Assembly (NCBI GenBank): GCA_003696125.1
Contig: RFHZ01000463.1
Location: forward strand, 1 to 12,986
Source of the DNA: Nitrospinota bacterium
GTDB taxonomy: Bacteria > Tectomicrobia > Entotheonellia > J063
Direction: 5' to 3'
Length of the DNA stretch: 12,986 nucleotides
In this document: positions 6,998 through 12,986 of the stretch, piece after piece
How positions within the stretch are numbered: position 1 is the stretch's first letter
Layout of the letters: each line of letters starts with the position of its first letter
Notes under the pieces: generated by a model
The model's input: only the letters and a program-made list of their open reading frames with translations
Told to the model about the DNA's origin: nothing
Database searches by the model: none
Made by a program: the position numbers and the translations under genes

Positions 6998-8332
6998 ATG
7001 CGATATCTGTACAGATGGCAGTGGTCATGGGTCGTGATACTGCTCCTCACCGCAGGCTTTCTGATCGGGTTGACCGAGGCGGCAGAAGAAGAGAAGGAGC
7101 AGTTTATCCCGATGCTCATCTACCGTACCGGTCCGTTTGCCGCTGGAGGGAGTGGTCTGGCAGGGGGATTTGAAGACTATATGGCGCTGGTGAATGAAAA
7201 GGGGGGGTTAAACGGTATCAAGCTGGTGTGGGAGGAGTGTGAAACCGGCTATCAAACGGCGCGAGGTGTGGAATGCTATGAGCGACTGAAGAACAAGGGG
7301 GCCAGGGGAGCTACCGTGGTGCACCCCTTTAGTACCGGTATCACTTATGCCCTGATCGAGCGGGCAACCAGGGATAAAATCCCGATCATCTCCTTAGGGT
7401 ACGGGCGCACCGATGCCACCGACGGTACGGTCTTCCCCTATGTCTTTCCCCTTATCACCAACTACTGGAGCCAGAACACGGCCAAGATTCGCTACATCGC
7501 GATGCGAGAAGGGGGCGAGGACAAACTGAAGGGGTTGAAGATCGCCAATCTTCACCTGGACCACCCCTATGGCCGGGAGACCATTCCCATCCTGAACGCC
7601 ATGGCCAAGCGGTTTGGTTTCCAGGTGAAACATTTTCCGGTCCCCTGGCCCGGCATCGATCAGAAGTCGATCTGGCTGGATATTGCCCGGCGCTACCGGC
7701 CCGATTGGGTCATCAACCGGAACTGGGGAGTCTCCTGCACCGTTCCGCTCAAAGAAGCGGCCCGTTTGGGCTTTCCCCGGGAAAAGATCCTGGGGGTCTG
7801 GTGGTGCGGTTCAGAGGAGGATGTCATGCCGGCCGGTCCGGCGGCCAAAGGGTATCTGGCCACCAACTTCCACGGGGTAGGGAGAGATTTCCCGGTCATC
7901 CAGGAGATCACCGAACTGGTCTATGGGAAGATGAAGGGGAACATCTCCTACTCACGGGTAGGATCGGTCTACTATAACCGGGGGATCATTCACGGTATCG
8001 TGACCACAGAGGCCATCCTCACTGCCCAGAAGAAATTCGGGGTGCGACCGATCAGCGGGGAGGAGATGCAGTGGGCCTTGGAGCATCTCAACATCACCGC
8101 AGAGCGTCTCAAAGAGATCGGTGCCGAGGGGTTGATGGCCCCGCTGAAGACCTCCTGTGCCGATCATGAGGGTGGGGGGAAGGTCCTGGTCCAGCAGTGG
8201 GACGGCAGCAAATGGGTCCGGGTGAGCGACTGGATCGAGCCGTACCGGGACCTGGTCTGGAAGATGATCAAGGAATCGGCGGCTAAATACGCCAAAGAGA
8301 AGGGGATTACCCCCCGGAAGTGTGAGGAATAA
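6998..8332 (+). CDS. Periplasmic substrate-binding protein of the Liv-type ABC importer (type I, Peripla_BP_6-like)
   Basis: Captures the ligand in the periplasm and delivers it to LivHM. It has 444 residues. It starts with a Sec signal peptide: MRYLYRWQWSW, hydrophobic core VVILLLTAGFLIGL, probable cleavage after TEA at about residue 28. The mature protein shows the two-lobed type I binding-protein pattern, with RTGPFAAGG and GFEDYMALVNEKGGLNG early (43-73), a lobe junction near 130-140 (IPIISLGYGRTD) and LHLDHPYGRETIP (185-197). It has six cysteines (81, 93, 247, 270, 387, 442), so disulfides are likely. The start at 6998 has a GGGAGGG site 6 bases upstream and yields a proper signal peptide. 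The in-frame ATG at 6917 would bury that signal behind 27 residues encoded by the stem-loop region. The stop overlaps livF by one base (TAATG). Ligand unknown; given the operon, a carboxylate fits better than a plain amino acid. Confidence 0.92.
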   Translation: MRYLYRWQWSWVVILLLTAGFLIGLTEAAEEEKEQFIPMLIYRTGPFAAGGSGLAGGFEDYMALVNEKGGLNGIKLVWEECETGYQTARGVECYERLKNKGARGATVVHPFSTGITYALIERATRDKIPIISLGYGRTDATDGTVFPYVFPLITNYWSQNTAKIRYIAMREGGEDKLKGLKIANLHLDHPYGRETIPILNAMAKRFGFQVKHFPVPWPGIDQKSIWLDIARRYRPDWVINRNWGVSCTVPLKEAARLGFPREKILGVWWCGSEEDVMPAGPAAKGYLATNFHGVGRDFPVIQEITELVYGKMKGNISYSRVGSVYYNRGIIHGIVTTEAILTAQKKFGVRPISGEEMQWALEHLNITAERLKEIGAEGLMAPLKTSCADHEGGGKVLVQQWDGSKWVRVSDWIEPYRDLVWKMIKESAAKYAKEKGITPRKCEE

Positions 8333-9153
8333 TGTCTGCCGAACGCCCGTCCACACCCCTGCTCCGGGTCAATAACATCGAGGTGATCTACGAGCATGTG
8401 ATCCTGGTCCTCAAAGGGGTCTCTCTGGAGGTACCCGAGGGGGGAATTGTGGCCCTCCTCGGGGCCAACGGGGCCGGGAAGAGCACGACGCTCAAGGCGA
8501 TCTCCAATCTGCTGCGGGCGGAACGGGGTGAGGTGACCAAGGGGACCATCGATTTCCGGGGAAAGCGGATCGATGGGATCGATGCCGCGCAGGTGGTGGA
8601 AGAGGGGATCATCCAGGTGATGGAAGGACGCCGCTGCTTCGAACACCTGACCGTGGAGGAGAACCTCCTCACCGGGGCCTATACCCGCAGAGACGGACGT
8701 GCCGAGATCATGCAGGATCTGGAGCGGGTCTATCACTACTTTCCCCGCCTGCAAGAGCTCCGCCACGCCAAGGCGGGATATATTTCGGGTGGAGAACAGC
8801 AGATGACCGTGATCGGACGCGCCCTGATGGCGCGTCCCCGCCTGATGTTACTCGACGAACCTTCCATGGGCCTGGCCCCCCTTTTGGTGCGAGAGATCTT
8901 CTCCATCATCGAGCGACTCAATCGAGAAACCGGGGTGGCCATCCTGCTGGCCGAGCAGAACGCTGCCCTTGCCCTCCAATACGCCCGCTATGGCTATGTC
9001 ATGGAGAACGGACGTGTCGTCCTGGATGGGGATGCGGAGACCCTGCGGAACAACGAAGATGTGCGGGAATTCTATCTCGGCCTGACCGAGGTGGGCAAGA
9101 AGAGCTATCGGGAGGTGAAACACTATCGACGTCGCAAGCGGTGGTTGAGCTGA
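8332..9153 (+). CDS. livF: Branched-chain-amino-acid-type ABC transporter ATPase LivF
   Basis: Second cytoplasmic ATPase of the importer. It has 273 residues. Walker A is GANGAGKS (44-51), the Q-loop is Q95 (IIQVMEGR), the signature is ISGGEQ (151-156), Walker B is LMLLDEP (171-177), and LAEQN (207-211) has Gln where LivG has the switch His, as is usual for LivF. It carries an extra basic tail, about residues 250-273, ending KHYRRRKRWLS. This tail exceeds classical LivF (about 235 residues) and from memory recurs in homologues linked to acyl-CoA ligases. The ATG overlaps the preceding TAA by one base, with GTGAGGA just upstream. It is the last gene of the operon and ends 5 bases from the convergent yceI-like gene. 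Confidence 0.94.
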   Translation: MSAERPSTPLLRVNNIEVIYEHVILVLKGVSLEVPEGGIVALLGANGAGKSTTLKAISNLLRAERGEVTKGTIDFRGKRIDGIDAAQVVEEGIIQVMEGRRCFEHLTVEENLLTGAYTRRDGRAEIMQDLERVYHYFPRLQELRHAKAGYISGGEQQMTVIGRALMARPRLMLLDEPSMGLAPLLVREIFSIIERLNRETGVAILLAEQNAALALQYARYGYVMENGRVVLDGDAETLRNNEDVREFYLGLTEVGKKSYREVKHYRRRKRWLS

Positions 9154-9158
9154 AAGGG

Positions 9159-9803
9159 TCAGTCTCCGGCTATCTGACGTCCAACTATCTGGAACTGCAC
9201 GGTCACCGTGTCCCGGACACGGAGCAGCAAGAAGCGGGTAGGGGGAGTGATGCCATAGCCGCTCATGCGTAACCTTTTCTCTCCGCTGATACGGATGGTT
9301 TCTCCCTGCCGAATCACTTCTACCACCGTGTAGATGCTTCTGGTAACACCATGGATCTGTAAAGTGCCGACCGTATCATAAACGAGTCGGCCGGTAGCAG
9401 GATCACGGGTCCGCTGTTTGACGGTTTGTAGCCGGTACACGATCTGGGGGTACCGTTCCACCTCCAGCAGCTTCCACATATCCCGGTTACGGAGGCTTAT
9501 CCCGGTATCCAGGGTGGCCGGATCGACCCGCACCGTGGCCTGAACGGCCGGGAAGGTCTCCTCCTCCCAGTGCAGGGGAGCGATGATTTCTCCCTTGATC
9601 TGTCCGGTGGTCCCAGAAAAGATGCCCAGGGTAGACTGTGCCTGAAAGGTTATCCGGCTCTCTTGGGGAAGGAGGGCATACCGGATCGTCTCCCCGGCCA
9701 GAGCCGGACAGAAGTATCCCCAGAGAAGAGAGAAGAGAAAACCGGTAAATATCCTCTTCCAGACCTGAGGATAAGGCCTTTGTCTATAGCGACTTTTGCT
9801 CAC
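9159..9803 (-). CDS. YceI-family exported lipid/isoprenoid-binding protein
   Basis: YceI-like proteins are periplasmic lipocalin-like beta barrels that hold isoprenoid chains such as quinones. The protein has 214 residues from a GTG at 9803, with a basic N-terminus (about 1-17), hydrophobic core FTGFLFSLLWGYF and a signal peptidase I site after PALA at about residue 36. The mature part follows the YceI pattern: FQAQSTLGIFSGTTGQIKG (53-71), VRVDPATLDTGISLRNRDMW (91-110), GTLQIHGVTR (146-155), IRISGEKRLRMSGYG (170-184) and DTVTVQFQI (198-206). The start is uncertain. GTG 9803 has an AGAGAGGG site and a sensible signal peptide; ATG 9827 and TTG 9875 are in frame but have poorer ribosome sites and overlong n-regions. 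It lies 99 bases after the methyltransferase on the same strand, so it is likely the last gene of that operon. The ligand is unproven. Confidence 0.88.
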   Translation of the reverse strand: MSKSRYRQRPYPQVWKRIFTGFLFSLLWGYFCPALAGETIRYALLPQESRITFQAQSTLGIFSGTTGQIKGEIIAPLHWEEETFPAVQATVRVDPATLDTGISLRNRDMWKLLEVERYPQIVYRLQTVKQRTRDPATGRLVYDTVGTLQIHGVTRSIYTVVEVIRQGETIRISGEKRLRMSGYGITPPTRFLLLRVRDTVTVQFQIVGRQIAGD

Positions 9804-9902
9804 TCCTCTTCCCTCTCTCTCCTTCATCTTTTCTGCTCTTGAGTATGGCCTCCCTGCTGACTCTCCTCCTTCCAATGTCTATTAAATCTCTATCGGGCTT
9901 AT

Positions 9903-10619
9903 TTATTCCCTGGAATCTTTGCGGGCCCTATGCAGCCAGACAAATCCCAGGGTGAGGGGAAGGGCCTGGACATCGGTGAACCCTGCCTGCTGGATCTTCT
10001 GGTTGAATTCCTCTGGCTCGAAGAAGTGGGTCACCGAATCCTTGAGATAGACAAAAGGGGTCTTCTCCTTATATAAAAGCCATCCGTGCAGCAGAAACAT
10101 GGTCTTCATGTAGAGGAAGTAGAGCTGGCGGAGGGGAGAGGAGAGCGGTTTGTTGATCTCCAGGATGATCAGGTTCCCTCCGGGAACGAGGATGCGTCGC
10201 ATCTCGCTGAGCGCCAGATCCAGGTGATCGATCACGTTGCGCATGGCAAAGGCGCTCATCACGTAGTCGAAGCTGTTAGAGGCAAAGGGGAGGGAGCGGG
10301 TTTTTCCCTGAATAAACCGGACCTGTTGACGGGGTTGTAGGGGAAAGTGTTGCAGCTTCTGTTGGGCGATTTGCACCATTTTCTGGGAGATATCGAGTCC
10401 CACCGCCTCCCCCCACCACCCTTTACGCTGCAGGAGCTTAAAGATCATCTCCCCGGTGCCGGTGGCGATGTCTAATACCCTTTTCCCGGCAGCGATAGAC
10501 GCCACCGCTTTGCGTCGCCAGTACTCATCCAGGTACAGGCTGACACAGCGGTTATAGAGATCGTAGCGCGGAGCCAGCTTTTCAAACATCCGATGCACGG
10601 CATCTTCTCTACTCTCCAT
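9903..10619 (-). CDS. Class I SAM-dependent methyltransferase, divergent UbiE/MenG-like
   Basis: It has 238 residues, close to UbiE/MenG length, and is the Ubie_methyltran type. The N-terminus MFEKLAPRYDLYN matches the family opening FdxiAprYDxxN. SAM motif I is VLDIATGTG (48-56), the ribose-binding acidic residue lies in GLDIS (74-78), and SLPFASNSFDYV (109-120), AMRNVIDH (125-132) and LVPGGNLIILE (144-154) follow. It departs from canonical UbiE at several places: FAMRNV for FGLRNV, EINKP for EFSxP, and HFFEPEEF near the end. It may therefore methylate a modified quinone or another lipid rather than the standard demethylquinone. An AGGAG site lies about 11 bases before the ATG. It starts 15 bases after the cytochrome stop, so the two are cotranscribed. 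Quinone substrate is an inference from family and neighbours. Confidence 0.86.
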   Translation of the reverse strand: MESREDAVHRMFEKLAPRYDLYNRCVSLYLDEYWRRKAVASIAAGKRVLDIATGTGEMIFKLLQRKGWWGEAVGLDISQKMVQIAQQKLQHFPLQPRQQVRFIQGKTRSLPFASNSFDYVMSAFAMRNVIDHLDLALSEMRRILVPGGNLIILEINKPLSSPLRQLYFLYMKTMFLLHGWLLYKEKTPFVYLKDSVTHFFEPEEFNQKIQQAGFTDVQALPLTLGFVWLHRARKDSRE

Positions 10620-10634
10620 AAGGATAGCTACTCC

Positions 10635-10874
10635 TCACTCTCCATGGCATATTCTACAGCCGGGAAAAGGACGATGGGGCATCGCCGGTGTCGCCTCGTC
10701 ACCTACCAGGTGGCAGCTCACACAGGTATCTGTGTTCAGAGATGTGGTATGTTCTTCGTTTAAGGGCATGGCCGGAGCCGCGTAGAGAAAGGCGATGAAA
10801 AACCCGATACCCATGACACCTCCCAGAGAGAGGAGGAAGTACCAGAAGTGCTTGCGATTGCTGGTTACAGGCAT
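10635..10874 (-). CDS. Small membrane-anchored diheme cytochrome c
   Basis: It has 79 residues. A short N-terminal cytoplasmic stretch (MPVTSNRKH) is followed by one hydrophobic anchor at about 10-33 (FWYFLLSLGGVMGIGFFIAFL) and a short periplasmic domain with two CxxCH haem c sites: CVSCH (51-55) and CRICH (73-77). H67, in MPHRPFPGC before the second site, could be a distal ligand. The start at 10874 is chosen because a GAGGG site lies 7 bases upstream and the anchor sits at the N-terminus. A longer reading from a GTG at 11000 would add 42 residues and would begin upstream of the likely promoter. It needs the cytochrome c maturation system, encoded elsewhere. No family could be assigned; the PHRPFPGC-x2-CH pattern recalls NapB/NrfH-like cytochromes. 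It is likely an electron shuttle to or from the quinone pool or the neighbouring dehydrogenase. Confidence 0.85.
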   Translation of the reverse strand: MPVTSNRKHFWYFLLSLGGVMGIGFFIAFLYAAPAMPLNEEHTTSLNTDTCVSCHLVGDEATPAMPHRPFPGCRICHGE

Positions 10875-10917
10875 ACATTTTCCCTCGTTTTCCTTCCTGC
10901 TGTTTACCGTTTTCTTC

Positions 10918-10926
10918 AATATACCA
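10918..10926 (-). promoter_or_regulatory. Possible extended -10 promoter for the cytochrome - methyltransferase - yceI operon
   Basis: On the minus strand TGG-TATATT (10926-10918) matches an extended -10 (TGn before a 5/6 match to TATAAT). No good -35 is seen at 16-18 bases. Transcription would start near 10911, about 37 bases before the cytochrome ATG. Confidence 0.35.
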
Positions 10927-10972
10927 TAAGCCAAGGAGATATTGCCAGGGCAAAGCCTCTGCAAACCCTTTT

Positions 10973-10989
10973 CGACTTCCCTGAAGTCG
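10973..10989. repeat. Short inverted repeat upstream of the cytochrome gene
   Basis: CGACTTC (10973-10979) and GAAGTCG (10983-10989) are perfect 7-base arms around three bases. The repeat lies about 50 bases upstream of the candidate -10 and could be an operator half-site pair or a small hairpin. No T-run follows on either strand. The rest of the 241-base gap between 10875 and 11115 holds only this, the candidate promoter and the stem-loop at 11037-11060. Confidence 0.35.
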
Positions 10990-11036
10990 CTATGGCTCAC
11001 CTTTGAGGGGTTTTACGCAGGAGATTATGGAGAGAC

Positions 11037-11060
11037 GTGCCTCCCTTGTGAGGGAGGCAC
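11037..11060 (-). terminator. Perfect stem-loop downstream of the GMC dehydrogenase gene
   Basis: GTGCCTCCCT (11037-11046) pairs perfectly with AGGGAGGCAC (11051-11060) around a TGTG loop. It lies 55 bases beyond the dehydrogenase stop codon. A GC-rich 10-bp stem here fits a transcription end or an mRNA 3' stabiliser. The expected run of T after the stem is missing on the minus strand, so intrinsic termination is doubtful and partial read-through into the cytochrome operon is possible. Confidence 0.45.
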
Positions 11061-11115
11061 ATGGGGGTTGAATGGTAAGCATTCACCTGGATAGGAGGCA
11101 AACCGGGATGCGGGG

Positions 11116-12684
11116 TTAGATTTCTCCTTTACGCATCTGCTCAATGATGTATTCGGCCTGCCGGATGGCAAGGGCCACAATGGTTAGAGTCGGATTGGGG
11201 GCTCCTCCTGTCGTGAATTGACTCCCATCGGAGATAAACAAATTGGGGATATCATGTGTCTGCCCCCATTTGTTAACCACGCCATCCCGAGGCTTCTCAC
11301 TCATCCGATTGGTCCCGAGATTGTGGGTGGAGGGGTAAGGGGGGGTTTCTATGGTCCGAAGGGCTCCTATCGCCTGGTACACAGCAGACCCCTGTTTGTA
11401 GGCATGGTTGCGCATCGCGATGTCGTTGGGATGATCGTCAAAATGCACATTGGGTACGGGCAGACCGAATTGATCTTTCTCGGTGGGATGCAGGGTTATC
11501 CGGTTTGTTTCCTGGGGCATATCCTCACCCACCAGCCACATGCCTGCCATATGGTCGTACTGTTCCAGCAGAGCAGAGAAGTCTCTGCCCCACGCCCCAG
11601 GATTGAGAAAGGCGGCCATAAAGGGGAGACCCAGCGATATGGTCTCCATGTGATACCCCCCTACAAAACCACGCGCCGGATCGTTGCGGGCTTCATCTTC
11701 GATGATGCCGGCCATGGTGACCCCCCGGTACATGTTGACCGGCTTATCAAATATGGCGTAGACTGAACCGGTCATATGACGCATATAGTTTCGTCCCACC
11801 TGCCCAGAGGAATTGGCCAACCCATCCGGGAACAGATTGGAAGCAGAGTTTAGAAGCAGGCGGGGACTCTCGATCGAGTTGGCTGCCACGCAAACCACCC
11901 GGGCTTTCTGCTCCACCTGCTTTCCCTCTTTATCGGCGTAGAGGACTCCAGAGACCCGGCCTTTGGCGTTGTGGAGAATCTGCAGGGCATGGCTCTCTGG
12001 GCGCAAATCGAGTCTACCGGTTGCCTCGGCTTTGGGGATCTCGGTATACAGGGTAGACCATTTTGCCGTCACCTTGCATCCCTGGAAACAGAAGCCACAC
12101 TGGATACAGCCAGGGCGACCGTCGTACGGCTGGGGATTGATAGCCATCCGACCGGTGTGCACCTTCTGATACCCGATACGTTTGGCTCCAGCCGCAAAGA
12201 CCTTATAGCTGTTATTGGCCGGTAATTGCGGGATACCGTGGGTTCCTGTCACCCCCATCTTGGCCTCGGCTCGCTCGTAGTACGGTTCTAAGTCCGCCAG
12301 ACTGATAGGCCAGTCGAGTAAACTTGTGCCGGCAATTTCCCCGTACACACTCCGGACTTTGAACTCATACTCCTTAAACCGTAAAGACGCACCTGCCCAG
12401 TGGAGGGTAGTTCCTCCCACCGCCTTGACCAGCCAGGCTGGTAGGCCGGGAAAATCTTTAGCAATACGCCAGGAACCAGACGTCGTCCGCTTATCAAGCC
12501 AGGCCGTGCGATGGAACATCTCCCACTCGTCGTTGACGAAATCCTCTGGTTCGATGCGCTTTCCTGCCTCGAGCAGGACAACCTTGGCCCCGTGTTGACA
12601 GAGCTCGTTGGCAAGTGTCCCCCCGCCGGCACCGGAACCGATAACGACCACTACACTGTCATCTTTGAGAGCGTACTTGGCCAT
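11116..12684 (-). CDS. GMC-family FAD-dependent dehydrogenase, large subunit, with four-cysteine cluster
   Basis: Flavoprotein of the glucose-methanol-choline family, 522 residues, most like the catalytic subunits of membrane-linked gluconate, sorbitol or glucose dehydrogenases. The FAD-binding GSGAGGG (16-22) ends in an acidic residue E39 (LLEAGK). The GMC signature region GGTTLHWAG is at 90-98. Near the C-terminus the family's catalytic pair appears as H454 (STHNLGTNRM) and N497 (GGAPNPTLT). A cluster C193-x2-C196-x2-C199-x3-C203 (PGCIQCGFCFQGC) resembles the cysteine region that holds an Fe-S cluster in FAD-glucose dehydrogenase. No signal peptide is seen, so export would rely on a partner carrying a Tat signal. 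The ATG has a GGGGAGGG site and starts 14 bases after the small-subunit stop. Substrate unknown. Confidence 0.9.
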   Translation of the reverse strand: MAKYALKDDSVVVVIGSGAGGGTLANELCQHGAKVVLLEAGKRIEPEDFVNDEWEMFHRTAWLDKRTTSGSWRIAKDFPGLPAWLVKAVGGTTLHWAGASLRFKEYEFKVRSVYGEIAGTSLLDWPISLADLEPYYERAEAKMGVTGTHGIPQLPANNSYKVFAAGAKRIGYQKVHTGRMAINPQPYDGRPGCIQCGFCFQGCKVTAKWSTLYTEIPKAEATGRLDLRPESHALQILHNAKGRVSGVLYADKEGKQVEQKARVVCVAANSIESPRLLLNSASNLFPDGLANSSGQVGRNYMRHMTGSVYAIFDKPVNMYRGVTMAGIIEDEARNDPARGFVGGYHMETISLGLPFMAAFLNPGAWGRDFSALLEQYDHMAGMWLVGEDMPQETNRITLHPTEKDQFGLPVPNVHFDDHPNDIAMRNHAYKQGSAVYQAIGALRTIETPPYPSTHNLGTNRMSEKPRDGVVNKWGQTHDIPNLFISDGSQFTTGGAPNPTLTIVALAIRQAEYIIEQMRKGEI

Positions 12685-12698
12685 CTCCGTGCCCTCCC

Positions 12699-12986
12699 CT
12701 ATTCCGTTGGCACCCAGGCTATATCGTCAAAACCGCGATCAAGATAGCCTCCGAATTCCCAGGCAGGACCTTCGTAGCCAAAATAGCGCCAGACTAAAGG
12801 TTGATTATAAAGGCCGGCAGATCCCACCATGAAACTCCGAACCGTTTGGAAAAAGGATGTGCCTTCGAGATGATGCAAGGCTTTCAGTTTGTAGCCGTCA
12901 CTCAATTCCAGCCATTGCACCGAGTACACGGCATCGAGTGCGGCCACCCCATCACGCAACAACTCTGCTAATGCCTTATCCTGTTG
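12699..12986 (-). CDS. Probable GMC dehydrogenase small subunit, gluconate 2-dehydrogenase subunit 3-like (partial, N-terminus beyond the right edge)
   Basis: The reading frame is open from the window edge to a TAG at 12699, giving the last 95 residues (beginning QQDKALAELLRDGVAALD). The end, WRYFGYEGPAWEFGGYLDRGFDDIAW, resembles the C-terminus of gluconate 2-dehydrogenase subunit 3-type small subunits. These accompany GMC catalytic subunits and, in known cases, supply the Tat export signal. Position supports this: it lies directly upstream of the GMC gene on the same strand, 14 bases apart. The N-terminus, where a twin-arginine signal would be, is outside the window. The TTG at 12962 is an internal leucine codon, not a start. 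The match is by pattern memory, so the name is probable, not certain. Confidence 0.72.
   Translation of the reverse strand, partial: QQDKALAELLRDGVAALDAVYSVQWLELSDGYKLKALHHLEGTSFFQTVRSFMVGSAGLYNQPLVWRYFGYEGPAWEFGGYLDRGFDDIAWVPTE

Noticed and set aside
9860-9875. Strong AAGGAGGAG ribosome-site-like sequence with the TTG at 9875 as yceI start
   Set aside because: The site lies after that TTG, not before it, and no start codon follows at a workable distance. It is probably chance in purine-rich DNA.
10875-11000. Longer cytochrome start (GTG at 11000)
   Set aside because: It adds 42 residues ahead of the membrane anchor and begins upstream of the likely promoter. ATG 10874 has a well-placed GAGGG site.

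Overview
This window looks like ordinary chromosome from a Gram-negative (diderm) bacterium. It encodes an ExbB/ExbD energiser of outer-membrane transport, Sec-exported periplasmic proteins and a membrane-anchored c-type cytochrome. Genes are GC-rich and tightly packed, with strong purine-rich Shine-Dalgarno sites. A deltaproteobacterial, NC10-like or similar environmental lineage would fit, but the sequence alone does not settle the taxon. I see no rRNA, tRNA, CRISPR array, insertion sequence or phage gene.

Layout. (1) Positions 1-1907, minus strand: exbB - exbD - FecCD/BtuC-type permease, with overlapping genes. The permease runs off the left edge. This is one iron-chelate, haem or cobalamin uptake operon. 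(2) 1908-2125: a divergent control region with two good sigma70-type promoters back to back. (3) 2126-9153, plus strand: a six-gene operon encoding a long-chain-type acyl-CoA synthetase, LivG ATPase, LivH and LivM permeases, a periplasmic type I binding protein and LivF ATPase. It is a complete branched-chain-amino-acid-type (HAAT) ABC importer led by an acyl-CoA ligase, so the imported compound is probably a carboxylic acid that is converted to its CoA thioester on entry. A stem-loop lies between livM and the binding-protein gene. (4) 9159-10874, minus strand, convergent with livF: a small membrane diheme cytochrome c, a divergent UbiE/MenG-like methyltransferase and an exported YceI-family lipid-binding protein, read in that order. 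(5) 11116-12986, minus strand: a GMC-family flavin dehydrogenase with a four-cysteine cluster, preceded by the end of its probable small subunit (gluconate 2-dehydrogenase subunit 3-like), which is cut by the right edge. A perfect 10-bp stem-loop separates (5) from (4).

How the genes may work together. Blocks 1 and 3 are two uptake systems sharing one divergent promoter region. In block 5 the dehydrogenase and its small subunit need an electron acceptor. Related three-subunit dehydrogenases use a multi-haem cytochrome c encoded next door, and here the next gene downstream encodes a tiny diheme cytochrome c, followed by two genes with possible quinone or isoprenoid links. That connection is inference. 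Nothing here is clearly a new class of system. The least-described parts are the cytochrome - methyltransferase - YceI cassette and the acyl-CoA ligase-linked importer of unknown substrate.
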